Positions 17,171 to 25,502 of a stretch of DNA of 64,000 nt are shown one piece after another; position 1 is the first letter of the stretch, and each line of letters starts with the position of its first letter. The position numbers and the translations under genes were made by a program. The stretch comes from Akkermansia sp. (GTDB lineage Bacteria > Verrucomicrobiota > Verrucomicrobiia > Verrucomicrobiales > Akkermansiaceae): the NCBI GenBank assembly GCA_017415555.1, contig JAFQGF010000028.1:1-64000 (forward strand), written 5' to 3'. The notes under the pieces were generated by a model. That model had not been told where the DNA came from. It made no database searches and was given only the letters and a program-made list of their open reading frames with translations.

Positions 17171-18040
17171 ATGAAAATCGGATCTCTTTTAGCAATCATT
17201 GCAACACTCGGCCTGGGCGTGGCCGGTTGGATGTATTCCTCCCAGCAGCAGACGACCATGAAGCTCGTTATCGGTGCTACCGGCGGGCCGGATGGCTCTG
17301 CAGGCCTTAAGGCTGTGAATCAGACGCTCGATGGCCGTGTGGCTGCTATATCCGGCGAACGTAAGAAAGCGCTGGAGGCTAGTGCTGAGGCTCACACCCT
17401 CATGCAGCGTTCTGCCGAGGAACTTTCTGAGGCTGAGGCCGAGCTTGGCCGCCAGGTGGCAGCCCGCGATGAGATGGCTGAGAAGCTGGAGGACGCTAAG
17501 GCTCGCCAGGTGGAAATTAATGCTGAGGTGGAGGCTCTGCTTGCATTCTTCCGCTCCCTGCCTGCCCCCGAGATGGCCAGCGTGAGTGACCTGACGGAGG
17601 CTGTGGCCCGTTTCGAAGAGACGGTGAACACCGAGAAGGAGCGCTCCAAGACCCTGGCCAGCGACTTGGAGGAGAAGACCACCGTGCGCGAGGCTGCTGC
17701 CAAGAAGGTGGATGGCGAGACCGCCGAGCTTGCACGCTTGGATGGCATTAACCGCCGCTTCGAAGAGGAGTACCGTAAGAATGACGACGAGTTCACCATC
17801 ATGGCTGTGGATAATCGCTTCCGCTTTGTGGTGTTCCGTGTCGGCAAGGACAGCGGGCTGGTAGCCAGCGATGCTGCTCCGCTGCTTGTGAAGCGCAACG
17901 GAGAGATGGTGGCCAAGCTGCGCGTGCTGAGCATCAATGCCGGCCAGGTGGTGGCTGAGTTCAATCCTGATGAGCTGCCCGGTGGCGTGACCCTGCAGGT
18001 GGGCGACCGCGTGTTCCTGCAGAAGCCGATTGGCTCCTGA
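17171..18040 (+). CDS. Membrane-anchored coiled-coil protein, paralogue of the preceding gene
   Basis: A 289-residue protein with the same plan as its upstream neighbour: membrane anchor (LLAIIATLGLGVAGWMY), coiled coil (about 50-200) and a C-terminal beta domain ending DRVFLQKPIGS, with the phrase FVVFRVGKDSGLVASDAAPLLV matching the equivalent phrase of the first protein. The sequence has diverged strongly, so the pair probably arose by an old duplication and may form a heterodimer through the coiled coils. The gap between the genes is 26 nt and they should be co-transcribed. The function is unknown. Confidence 0.8.
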   Translation: MKIGSLLAIIATLGLGVAGWMYSSQQQTTMKLVIGATGGPDGSAGLKAVNQTLDGRVAAISGERKKALEASAEAHTLMQRSAEELSEAEAELGRQVAARDEMAEKLEDAKARQVEINAEVEALLAFFRSLPAPEMASVSDLTEAVARFEETVNTEKERSKTLASDLEEKTTVREAAAKKVDGETAELARLDGINRRFEEEYRKNDDEFTIMAVDNRFRFVVFRVGKDSGLVASDAAPLLVKRNGEMVAKLRVLSINAGQVVAEFNPDELPGGVTLQVGDRVFLQKPIGS

Positions 18041-18075
18041 TGCGACCGTTTTTTCTACCGAAGAAACACCTCTCA

Positions 18076-18122
18076 TTTCTCTCCGCCGCCTGCCCGCAAT
18101 TGGGTATGGCGGCGGCCTTTTA
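18076..18122 (+). terminator. Possible terminator or attenuator
   Basis: CCGCCGCC and GGCGGCGG pair around a loop of about 19 nt and are followed by CCTTTTAAAA. It lies between the coiled-coil gene and the small lipoprotein gene, so it may attenuate rather than end transcription. Confidence 0.5.
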
Positions 18123-18146
18123 AAACCTCAAATCACAGACATTAAT

Positions 18147-18347
18147 ATGAAATACAAAACTATAACTGCCATTCTTCTTATCGCTGCCGGGCTGAGCTCC
18201 TGCCAGCCCTCCGTGCCGATGGTGCCCCCGACCAACCGCATGATTGTCGGTCCCGAGGGTAGTACACCCACTGTGAAATCCTGGAGCGGGGTGACGGAGC
18301 AGGAAGGCAACGCCGTGCTTGGCCCGCTGAGCAACATGAGGCGATAA
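18147..18347 (+). CDS. Small lipoprotein
   Basis: A 66-residue protein with a lipoprotein signal (ITAILLIAAGLSSC, lipobox LSSC with Cys near 19). The mature part of about 47 residues is Pro/Gly/Ser-rich and has no recognised domain. It follows the two coiled-coil envelope proteins and may work with them. The ATG at 18147 is preferred over a frame start at 18030 that overlaps the previous gene. Confidence 0.72.
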   Translation: MKYKTITAILLIAAGLSSCQPSVPMVPPTNRMIVGPEGSTPTVKSWSGVTEQEGNAVLGPLSNMRR

Positions 18348-18367
18348 TCGCTGGTACAGCTGCTGCT

Positions 18368-18988
18368 ATGTTGCGAGCAGAAAAAGCCGCCATTGTGCTG
18401 GATGAGTTGCAGCGGGCGTACCCGGAGCCGGGGTGCCCGCTGCACCACCATGACCCCTTCACTCTGCTGGTGGCTGTGATGCTCTCGGCACAGTGCACGG
18501 ATGCCCGGGTGAACAAGGTGACGCCGGCTTTGTTTGCGGCGGCACCTACACCACAGGCCATGGCGGCCATGAGCTGGGAGCAGGTGCGGGAGTATATCGC
18601 CACCTGCGGCCTGACGGAAACGAAGGCAAAACGCTTGGTGGCGATGTCTCACCTGCTGATAGAACGCCACAATGGGCAGGTGCCTGCCTCCTTCGAAGAG
18701 CTGGAGGCTCTGCCCGGTGTGGGGCACAAAACAGCCAGCGTGGTGATGGCGCAGGCTTTCGGGCATCCGGCCTTTCCTGTGGATACGCATATATATCGGC
18801 TGGCTCGGCGCTGGGGACTCAGCCGCGGTAAAACAGTGGAAAAGGTGGAGGCCGACCTCAAAAAGCTTTTTTCGCGCGAGCTGTGGAATTTGTTACATGT
18901 GCAGCTGGTGTTGTGGGGGCGAGAGCGTTGTCCGGCGCGCGGCTGCCGCCCTTCCTGCCCTGTGTGCAGGCGTCTAGGTGTGGCATAA
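18368..18988 (+). CDS. nth: Endonuclease III
   Basis: DNA glycosylase/AP lyase that removes oxidised pyrimidines in base excision repair. The 206-residue protein has the helix-hairpin-helix LPGVGHKTASVV with the catalytic Lys121, and the catalytic Asp139 in FPVDTHIYRLARR, at the same positions as in the E. coli enzyme. The C-terminal iron-sulfur loop is unusual: cysteines occur as C-x4-C-x3-C-x2-C, and the protein ends before the expected last cysteine of the usual C-x6-C-x2-C-x5-C pattern. The cluster could be rearranged or lost. It starts 20 nt after the lipoprotein gene. Confidence 0.93.
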   Translation: MLRAEKAAIVLDELQRAYPEPGCPLHHHDPFTLLVAVMLSAQCTDARVNKVTPALFAAAPTPQAMAAMSWEQVREYIATCGLTETKAKRLVAMSHLLIERHNGQVPASFEELEALPGVGHKTASVVMAQAFGHPAFPVDTHIYRLARRWGLSRGKTVEKVEADLKKLFSRELWNLLHVQLVLWGRERCPARGCRPSCPVCRRLGVA

Positions 18989-19011
18989 CTGCTTTTTTTG
19001 TGTGTTTATGA

Positions 19012-19040
19012 TTGACATTTACCGAGAAAAGTAGTTTCAT
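19012..19040 (+). promoter_or_regulatory. Promoter of panD
   Basis: Consensus TTGACA (19012-19017), 17-bp spacer and TTTCAT (19035-19040), 23 nt before the panD ATG. An alternative -10 two bases later (TCATAT) is possible. Confidence 0.6.
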
Positions 19041-19063
19041 ATCCGGCCGCAACAAATCTCGTT

Positions 19064-19402
19064 ATGCTTGTCTCTCAGCTCAAATCAAAAATTCACCGAG
19101 CCATGGTAACACGTGGTGACGTGGAGTATGAAGGTAGCATCGAAATACCGCAGGATCTGGTCGAAGCCGCCGGGCTTTGGCCCGGTGAGAAGGTGTTGGT
19201 TGCTTCCGTGACTAGTGGGAACCGCTTTGAGACCTACGTGCTGGTGGGCCCTCCCCGCACCGGGCAGATTATCATCAACGGTGGTGCCGCTCATCTGATA
19301 AAGGCCGGAGAGCGCGTCGTTATTATGAGTTTTGCTCTGGATGACAAGCCCATCACCCCCAAGCGCATTGTCTGCAACGAAGTTAACGAAATTATCGCCT
19401 AA
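19064..19402 (+). CDS. panD: Aspartate 1-decarboxylase proenzyme
   Basis: Converts aspartate to beta-alanine for pantothenate and CoenzymeA synthesis. The 112-residue proenzyme cleaves itself between Gly24 and Ser25 in YEGSIEIPQD, turning Ser25 into the pyruvoyl cofactor; both residues are present. The conserved Arg/Tyr segment NRFETYVL and the IINGGAAHL loop are also intact. No other pantothenate genes are adjacent. secG follows with its own promoter 40 nt later. Confidence 0.95.
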   Translation: MLVSQLKSKIHRAMVTRGDVEYEGSIEIPQDLVEAAGLWPGEKVLVASVTSGNRFETYVLVGPPRTGQIIINGGAAHLIKAGERVVIMSFALDDKPITPKRIVCNEVNEIIA

Positions 19403-19406
19403 ATTC

Positions 19407-19435
19407 TTTACAAACTCATCATTTTAAGATACAAT
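19407..19435 (+). promoter_or_regulatory. Promoter of secG
   Basis: TTTACA (19407-19412), 17-bp spacer, TACAAT (19430-19435). The ATG follows after exactly 7 nt, so the mRNA should be leaderless. Confidence 0.8.
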
Positions 19436-19442
19436 CAACGCC

Positions 19443-20021
19443 ATGATTCTTACCGCTTCCATTTACATCGTATTTGCTCTTCTGATGATTGTTTGCGCGC
19501 TGCTGCTGCTCATAGTGCTGATGCAGCGCCCCAAGCAGGAGGGCCTCGGGGCTGCTTTCGGTGCCCAGATGACCGACCAGGCCTTTGGTGCTCAGACGAC
19601 TGATGTGCTGAAGAAGGGCACGGTTCTCTTCGGAACTCTTTTCATGGTTCTCTGCTTCGTGTTGGCTGTGCTGATGAATCGCCAGTTCCAGCAGAAGAAA
19701 TCCGACCTGGCAACAACGGCTCAACCCGCAGCCGTGGCGGAAGCTCCGCAGTCTGAGGCTCCGACCACGCCGTCCATCAATCTGGAGCAGTTCGATACGA
19801 CCGCTCCTGCCGTTGAGCCCGCTCCTGCCACTGAGCCTGCTCCTGCCGTTGAGCCCGCTCCTGCCGTTGAGCCCGCTCCTGCCGCTGAGCCCGCTCCTGC
19901 CGTTGAGCCCGCTCCTGCCGTTGAGCCTGCCCCTGCCGTTGAGCCTGCCCCTGCCACTGAGCCCGCTCCTGCCACTGAGCCTGCTCCTGCTACTGAGCCC
20001 GCTCCTGCCCCCGCCCAGTAA
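19443..20021 (+). CDS. secG: Protein translocase subunit SecG with proline-rich repeat tail
   Basis: SecG is the small accessory subunit of the SecYEG channel. The first 80 residues are typical: two membrane spans (IYIVFALLMIVCALLLLIVLM and LFGTLFMVLCFVLAVLM) separated by the QRPKQEGLGAAFG loop. The remaining 110 residues are an extension ending in eleven consecutive hexapeptides of the form (V/T/A)EPAPA. Ordinary SecG has no such tail, although TonB and some other envelope proteins use stiff Pro-rich spacers of this kind. The 18-bp DNA units are nearly identical, so the tail length may vary between strains. Confidence 0.93.
   Translation: MILTASIYIVFALLMIVCALLLLIVLMQRPKQEGLGAAFGAQMTDQAFGAQTTDVLKKGTVLFGTLFMVLCFVLAVLMNRQFQQKKSDLATTAQPAAVAEAPQSEAPTTPSINLEQFDTTAPAVEPAPATEPAPAVEPAPAVEPAPAAEPAPAVEPAPAVEPAPAVEPAPATEPAPATEPAPATEPAPAPAQ
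19812..20009 (+). repeat. 18-bp tandem repeats in secG, 11 units
   Basis: Eleven in-frame units of the type GTTGAGCCCGCTCCTGCC, each coding for one EPAPA hexapeptide. The first codon alternates among Val, Thr and Ala. Confidence 0.95.
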
Positions 20022-20055
20022 GGCCTAGTGATTTTTTTACTATTGTTCTGCGAGA

Positions 20056-20088
20056 ATCCCCTGCTTCACAGGAAGCAGGGGATTTTTT
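20056..20088 (+). terminator. Terminator of secG
   Basis: ATCCCCTGCTTC pairs with GAAGCAGGGGAT around a 4-nt loop, followed by TTTTTT. It lies between convergent secG and the FHA gene. Confidence 0.92.
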
Positions 20089-20114
20089 CGCCTGAAGGTG
20101 TGTGGTAGTTACCC

Positions 20115-21329
20115 TTATTGAGGTGTTTCCTCGTTGCCGGTATTCAGATACAGGATGGAGGAGGTCCATTTAGCGTATTTGGGGGAGCAGTCGGCAATAG
20201 CCGTTTTTATGGCCTCTACAGGGGATGCATCATGTCCGAGCTGTTTCTGCCAGGATTTCCCAAAAGGCGTATTATGGGTGCAGGCCAGGGCAATAACGAT
20301 ATCCCGACCGAAGGGGGGCTCTACAATCAGTTCGTACTCGTTGTTCAGTGGGCGGGGAAATTGCATTTCCGTGCCGCAGAAAATCTTGTTGTCATCGCCG
20401 GCCACACCAGGCACCAGCAGGGTGGCGTTCCCCTCGCTATCGTAGTGCAGCAGGTGCAGGTAGCAGTCCTTTTCTGAGGTGATGCCGAACTTCAGTGCAG
20501 TGCCTTCCGGCAGGTGTTGTGTTGTGTTGAGCAGCCGGAACCGGATGCCGAAATCTGAGGGTAGTCCCAGTGTGTCGCCCGACATGCCCGGGGCATGTTG
20601 TATGCGTGGGGTATCCTGAGGTGGTGTTGTGTGAAGTTTTTTTGCCGGAGCGGCTTCTGAGTGGCCTGTGGCGCGTTTTAGTGCCGTGCGGATGGGTTTG
20701 CCGGCGGGAGGAGGTGTGGGCTTTGTTGTGGGCTTGTGGAGGCCCCTGAGCTTGCGGGGCTCTGCCTTGGAGGCTCGCAGGCGGCGAGGGGGAGCCGGAG
20801 TTGGGGGCGGCACCGCCTGTACCGCTGCGAACGGAGAAACCGCTTCCGCCTCGTATTCCGGCTCGGGGGATGCGGGGAGCGCCGCTTGCTGTTCTTCCTC
20901 GGCAGGGGGCGGTACTGGAGCCGGGCAGGGGAGCAGTTCCTGCGCCGGAGCGAGTTCTTCCTGCAACGGGGGCGTGTCCTCGGCCTCGCGCTCCAAATCT
21001 TCCTCTGCCTCCGGCATTGTGTGGGCAGCCTGGGTACGGATGAGCACCATGCGGCAGTTGGCAATCTGGTACTCCCGCTCTGTATCCATGTATTCCTCCG
21101 TTATGCGGCGGGAGCCTACGAAGATGCCGTTGCTGGAATTGTTGTCCTGCAGGTAAACTCGTTGTCCGTATATTGTCAGGATGCAATGGGTGCGGGAGAG
21201 GTGTATTTCTGTCGGCAGGGCAATATCGCATTCTTCGGAGCGGCCCAGGGTATAGCTGCGCCCCTCTTCCGGAGAAATGGGGTGAATGTGCGTTTCGCCT
21301 GTGCTGTCTGTGATGAGAAGTGCGAACAT
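20115..21329 (-). CDS. FHA domain protein with C-terminal DUF4384-like domain (distal copy)
   Basis: A 404-residue protein. An FHA domain, which binds phosphothreonine peptides, occupies 1-100, with the conserved GRS (near 29-31), LSRTHC and NNSSNGIFVG motifs. Residues 105-255 form a low-complexity Pro/Glu/Ala-rich linker. The C-terminal 150 residues (LRLLNTTQHLPEGTALKFGI, YLHLLHYDSEGNATLLVP, VIALACTHN) match the DUF4384 pattern, often found in proteins with peptidase or kinase modules. It is the last gene of a four-gene operon, 15 nt after the vWA gene. The first gene of the operon is its paralogue. No Ser/Thr kinase occurs in the window. Confidence 0.85.
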   Translation of the reverse strand: MFALLITDSTGETHIHPISPEEGRSYTLGRSEECDIALPTEIHLSRTHCILTIYGQRVYLQDNNSSNGIFVGSRRITEEYMDTEREYQIANCRMVLIRTQAAHTMPEAEEDLEREAEDTPPLQEELAPAQELLPCPAPVPPPAEEEQQAALPASPEPEYEAEAVSPFAAVQAVPPPTPAPPRRLRASKAEPRKLRGLHKPTTKPTPPPAGKPIRTALKRATGHSEAAPAKKLHTTPPQDTPRIQHAPGMSGDTLGLPSDFGIRFRLLNTTQHLPEGTALKFGITSEKDCYLHLLHYDSEGNATLLVPGVAGDDNKIFCGTEMQFPRPLNNEYELIVEPPFGRDIVIALACTHNTPFGKSWQKQLGHDASPVEAIKTAIADCSPKYAKWTSSILYLNTGNEETPQ

Positions 21330-21344
21330 GAGGTGTATAAAAGG

Positions 21345-22814
21345 TCAGAGTACGATGTTGATGCCTTTCTCCAGAGCCTGCTCCCGCAGTATTTCCAATA
21401 ACTGGGAAGCGAAGTCCTCGCCCTTGCTGGTGAATTTGTATTCTTCCAGGAGCGCGGAACGTGTTCTTGCAGCGGCCCGGATGGCTTGCAGTGCGTCCTC
21501 ATCGCTCATGCCGCGCAGGCTCAGCGGAAGATTGCCGCGGCCGCCGATTTGGGAAAGAGAGAAAGTCTCGATGCCGGAGCGGCGGCAGAGTTCTGCCGCA
21601 TCCCATTCGTAGCCATGGATAAGGCGCTCCCGATTGCGTCCCAGCCAGGTGATAATCTGCTTGGGGGCTTTGGGGGGAGGGGCGATTTGGGTGAAGCGGC
21701 GCAGGTATTCCTGCTGCACGGCAGGGGCTCCACAGGGCATGAGCGGCAGCTCATTGAGTTTTTTGAGAATATGCCAGAGGGTGTTATAATCTGTTGCGGA
21801 GCTATCGCTACCCGGAGTCATGTCGTAGCTGATGCCCACACCCTTGCCCAGTTCGGCAGCTTCTTTCCACTGAGCGTCTTCTATGCCGCAATGTACGGTA
21901 TTGACGATGATGTTTTTGCTCAGTGCCTCATTAATGGCCGTCTTGTAATTGACCGGCCCCATATCGAAAGGCTCGTTGCCGCAGATGAAGATGACCTTGA
22001 GCATATCATCCCGGTCTCTCATATTCCAGGGGAAGCGTTCTACGGCAAAGCGGATGGCATTGCCGCATTCTTCGTTGCTGCCATCGCAGGGCGTTTCTTT
22101 TACCTTGTTGCGCAATGGCGTAAGGCGCGTGGTGAATTTGGAGAGAACAAAGGGAGCTCCATTCGCTTTGCCTTGCCCGTATACCACGATGCCGACGTTG
22201 ACCTTTGTTTTCTTTCCGTTGAGTTTGGCATTTCCCAGTGTGGTCAGTACGTTTTCCAGAGCATTGGCTACGGCTTCGAAAAGCTGATTCATGCTGCCGG
22301 AAGCATCCAGAACCAGAACAACCTGAATGTCATCATTATATCCGGCTCGGGCGCCTCCTCCCCCGGCACCACTGCCGTTGCCCTTACCGGCACCGCTACC
22401 CTCCCCCAGACCTTCTCCGAGGGAACCGAACCCCAGCCCTAGGCCGCCCAGATTATTGCTATCCAATCCTTCGCTCAGGTCGCTTGTGAAATCGGGCAGG
22501 GCGGTAATGGCATCTGTGACGGTGCTAACGATAATATTCGGAATGATATCGGAGGCGCTGGAGGATGGAGAGCCTCCTGCGAGGTCTTTATTGATTTCCG
22601 GTTGTGGTGGGGCAATGGGTTTTTCCTCATCCACACGGACGTATGTGAAGGTGGCCTCTTTTTCGCCTTCGATAAGGATGTAGTTGAAGTAGAGGAGCAG
22701 GCCGCTGACCAGCAGAGATGCGAGCGATATGAGTGCGGCCTGGGTAAGTATGGTACGCAGGCGCTGCAGTATGATGCGCCGTGTGCGGTTTACCGGTCTT
22801 ACATGAATGGCCAT
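21345..22814 (-). CDS. Membrane-anchored von Willebrand factor A domain protein
   Basis: A 489-residue protein with a short basic N-terminus, one membrane span (about 26-48), a Ser/Gly-rich spacer that includes a nearly pure Gly/Ser/Leu stretch (about 120-158), and a vWA domain from about 160. The metal-ion-dependent adhesion site DASGSMN is intact (Asp170, Ser172, Ser174). The last 140 residues are a separate helical region. It probably displays a metal-dependent protein-binding domain outside the inner membrane. It starts 10 nt after the ankyrin gene and is followed by an FHA gene. Confidence 0.83.
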   Translation of the reverse strand: MAIHVRPVNRTRRIILQRLRTILTQAALISLASLLVSGLLLYFNYILIEGEKEATFTYVRVDEEKPIAPPQPEINKDLAGGSPSSSASDIIPNIIVSTVTDAITALPDFTSDLSEGLDSNNLGGLGLGFGSLGEGLGEGSGAGKGNGSGAGGGGARAGYNDDIQVVLVLDASGSMNQLFEAVANALENVLTTLGNAKLNGKKTKVNVGIVVYGQGKANGAPFVLSKFTTRLTPLRNKVKETPCDGSNEECGNAIRFAVERFPWNMRDRDDMLKVIFICGNEPFDMGPVNYKTAINEALSKNIIVNTVHCGIEDAQWKEAAELGKGVGISYDMTPGSDSSATDYNTLWHILKKLNELPLMPCGAPAVQQEYLRRFTQIAPPPKAPKQIITWLGRNRERLIHGYEWDAAELCRRSGIETFSLSQIGGRGNLPLSLRGMSDEDALQAIRAAARTRSALLEEYKFTSKGEDFASQLLEILREQALEKGINIVL

Positions 22815-22824
22815 AGTGGGTGCG

Positions 22825-24114
22825 TCAGTCCTTGGGTTGTGGGCTCAGCCCGGCTGCTCGCAAAGCTTGTTCGGCGGCGGGGTCTTTGGCTAATCTAGCG
22901 TAGTATATGGCGGAGTGTCCTCTTTCGTCTGTTGCTTTGAGCAGGCTTTCCGGGGCGGCGTGCAGGATGGTGGCGAGCATGTCGGCATTGCCGCTGAGGG
23001 CGGCATGCATCAGCGGAGTCTCACCACGTATATTTATGCCCTGAGCATCTGCTCCCAGATGCAACAAGGCATTGTAGATGCCCACGTCGCCGCGTCGGGC
23101 TGCTTCGTGCAGGGGGAGGTTGCCCTGACTGTCCTCGGTATGGAGGGCGTTTTTATTCCGGGTAAAAGCCAGTTCCACGGCTTGTTGGGTTCCCCTGCGT
23201 ACAACGAGGCAAAGGTTACTTGCGGTGGCTGCATTGTCTTCTGCCTTGTCGAGCCATGCGAGCAAGCACTCCTCCGCTCCGGGAGCCAGCAGGTGCTCGA
23301 ATATGGGGCGCCCGTCAGAGAACTGTATGTTCGTTTTGCAATCTTTTGCCAATAAGGCGGAGAGTGCAAAGGCATTGCCTTGTCTGACGACGAGCTCTGC
23401 GATTTTTATTCCTTCCTGAGAACGGGTTTCCACACTGGCGCCGTAGTTGAGGAGTAGGAAAAAGGCATCCTGATGATTTGCCCGCAGGGCAAGAATAATG
23501 GGAGCCTCTTGGCTGGTGGTACCATCTTCGTTGCGACCGATTGCCTGCCAATTCGGGTTCGCTCCGCAGTTCAGCAGCTCTTCCATGCGTTCTGTCTGCA
23601 TGTCTGCCACAGCTTTGTCCCACTCAATTTTGAGATGCGAGGAAATGGCCTGTCCCCCGCTCGGTATTTCGTAATCTATGGCGAGACGGTTATTCTTGTC
23701 CGCGAGGTGGAGGTCGGGTTTTTCTGCCAAAACAAGCTCGGTGGCGTGGTCGTTCCCCATACCTGCCACAAGCATGAGCAAGCTGCGCTTCTGTTCGTCT
23801 ACTGTGTTGATATTGCCACTTTGCGTCACCTTTTTGAGCAGCTTTATGCAGGCGCTGTGCATTTGGGTTTGCTCGGATTTGTGGTGGGCTATTTGGCGGC
23901 GTAGTTGGGTGATGTTGTCCCGATTGGCCTTTGCGGCTTCTCTGTCAGAGGTGAGTTCTGCTAGTTCCTTTTCCAGTGCAATAATATTCTGCGAGTCTTT
24001 GCGAAGCAAATCGCGCAGGGCTTTCTCATTCAGCGCGGCATGGCAGATGCTGCTCATGCTCAGGGCAGCAGCAATACTCAGAAAGCTGATGGTATGTGGG
24101 TGCAAGAACAACAT
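22825..24114 (-). CDS. Exported ankyrin-repeat protein
   Basis: A 429-residue protein. The N-terminus is a signal peptide ending near HAALN, followed by a short coiled coil (about 35-85). At least eight ankyrin-like repeats follow, including RSLLMLVAGMGNDHATELVL, APIILALRANHQDAFFLLL, NLPLHEAARRGDVGIYNALL and ETPLMHAALSGNADMLATIL. Such repeats bind other proteins. It lies between the FHA and vWA genes of the same operon (gaps 33 and 10 nt), so it should be an envelope partner of those proteins. Confidence 0.85.
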   Translation of the reverse strand: MLFLHPHTISFLSIAAALSMSSICHAALNEKALRDLLRKDSQNIIALEKELAELTSDREAAKANRDNITQLRRQIAHHKSEQTQMHSACIKLLKKVTQSGNINTVDEQKRSLLMLVAGMGNDHATELVLAEKPDLHLADKNNRLAIDYEIPSGGQAISSHLKIEWDKAVADMQTERMEELLNCGANPNWQAIGRNEDGTTSQEAPIILALRANHQDAFFLLLNYGASVETRSQEGIKIAELVVRQGNAFALSALLAKDCKTNIQFSDGRPIFEHLLAPGAEECLLAWLDKAEDNAATASNLCLVVRRGTQQAVELAFTRNKNALHTEDSQGNLPLHEAARRGDVGIYNALLHLGADAQGINIRGETPLMHAALSGNADMLATILHAAPESLLKATDERGHSAIYYARLAKDPAAEQALRAAGLSPQPKD

Positions 24115-24147
24115 GCCTGATAGAAAAACAGCCGGAGACCGGAGATA

Positions 24148-25485
24148 TTACTCTACTGTCCGGATATGGATAATAGCAGAAGACCATGCTTTATCGGCGG
24201 TGTCGCAGCTCTTGATTGCCTGCATTTCCACGCTGCCGGGGGTGAGGGGGGCTGCGGATTGCTCAATGAGCTGCTGCCATACTTCGGCCAAGTTACCGGG
24301 GTGTGTGCAGGCTAGAGCAATAATGGTTTCCTGCCCGGTGGGGGGCTCGACCATCAGCTGGTATTCGTTGAGACCTATGTTCGGGAACTGCATTTCTACA
24401 CCGGCCGGGATGCTGTGCGCGATGCCGGCCATGCCGGGTACGAGCAATCCGGCGCCTCCCTCGCTGTCATACTGTAGCAGGTAGATGTGACAGGCACAAT
24501 CTGCCACAAGGGCAAATCTGAGTGCTGTGCCGATTTTCTGCTGTTTCTCCCTGTTGACTAAGCGAAGAGAGAGAGAAAAATCTCTGGGCAACTGAGCCAA
24601 GGCTCCGCTGCGAGGCGGCTCCGGCCGATACAGCTCTTTGTGTACTTTGGGGGCAGCGGGTTTCTTGACGGTTACTTTCTTTTTTTTGCCGGGAGATTGA
24701 GCGACCGGTTTTGGTGTTGTGGTTGGCGCAGGGGCTTCCTCTTTGTACTCGGGCAGAGGCTCAGGAGCGACCACCTCGGGCAGCGGTGCGGGAGCTTCCT
24801 CTTTGTACTCGGGCAGGGGTTCAGGCGCGACCACTTCGGGCAGCGGTGCGGGAGCTTCCTCTTTGTACTCGGGCAGGGGGTCAGGCGCGACCACTTCGGG
24901 CAGCGGTGCAGGGGCTTCCTCTTTGTACTCGGGCAGAGGCTCAGGTGCGGCCACCTCGGGCAGCGGCGCAGGGGCTTCCTCTTTGTACTCGGGCAGAGGC
25001 TCAGTGGCGACCACCTCGGGCAGCGGCGCGGGGGAGGTGTAGCTTGTTTCTTCAGCGATGGGGGCTGATGTCGTTACGGCCTTGGGTTTGAGTTTTGCGG
25101 CTCGCTTGGGGGCAGAGGCTTCCGGGGTGCTGGTGACGGCTTTGGGTTTGAGCTTGGCTGCGCGTCTGGGGGCAGCTGAAACTTGTTCTTCTACATGAGC
25201 CAGCATGAGTCGGCAGTTGCCCATCAGGTATTCTTGTTCTACCTGCATGTATTCTTCGGTAACCTGTCGGGAGCCGATGAAAATACCATTGGTGGAGCCG
25301 CAGTCCTGCAGATAGACGTAACCATCTACTACGGTAAGCTGGCAGTGTGTGTCTGAAAGCGTAGCTTCTCCGGGCAGGGGGAAGCTACAGTCCGCAGACC
25401 TGCCGATGGTGTAGCTGGCACCATTGTCGAAAAGGTAATGCGAGTGCGTAAAACCGGAGCTGTCTGTAATGATGATGGCAAGCAT
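24148..25485 (-). CDS. FHA domain protein with DUF4384-like domain and 20-residue repeats (first gene of operon)
   Basis: A 445-residue paralogue of the last operon gene. The FHA domain (1-95) has IGRS, LSDTHC and CGSTNGIFIG. The linker holds two copies of RAAKLKPKAVT and five copies of a 20-residue unit (PAPLPEVVAPEPLPEYKEEA type). A basic KKKKVTVKK stretch and the DUF4384-like domain (ALRFALVADCACHIYLLQYD, IIALACTHPG) follow. A longer frame from 25635 is rejected because conserved sequence begins at MLAIIITDSSGF and the promoter lies between the two. The two FHA paralogues bracket the ankyrin and vWA genes. Confidence 0.86.
   Translation of the reverse strand: MLAIIITDSSGFTHSHYLFDNGASYTIGRSADCSFPLPGEATLSDTHCQLTVVDGYVYLQDCGSTNGIFIGSRQVTEEYMQVEQEYLMGNCRLMLAHVEEQVSAAPRRAAKLKPKAVTSTPEASAPKRAAKLKPKAVTTSAPIAEETSYTSPAPLPEVVATEPLPEYKEEAPAPLPEVAAPEPLPEYKEEAPAPLPEVVAPDPLPEYKEEAPAPLPEVVAPEPLPEYKEEAPAPLPEVVAPEPLPEYKEEAPAPTTTPKPVAQSPGKKKKVTVKKPAAPKVHKELYRPEPPRSGALAQLPRDFSLSLRLVNREKQQKIGTALRFALVADCACHIYLLQYDSEGGAGLLVPGMAGIAHSIPAGVEMQFPNIGLNEYQLMVEPPTGQETIIALACTHPGNLAEVWQQLIEQSAAPLTPGSVEMQAIKSCDTADKAWSSAIIHIRTVE
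24725..25035 (-). repeat. 60-bp tandem repeats in the FHA gene, 5 units
   Basis: Five in-frame 60-bp units coding for the PAPLPEVVAPEPLPEYKEEA-type repeat. Units are over 90% alike, which suggests recent expansion. Confidence 0.9.
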
Positions 25486-25502
25486 ATCGACGAAAAACTG
25501 AT

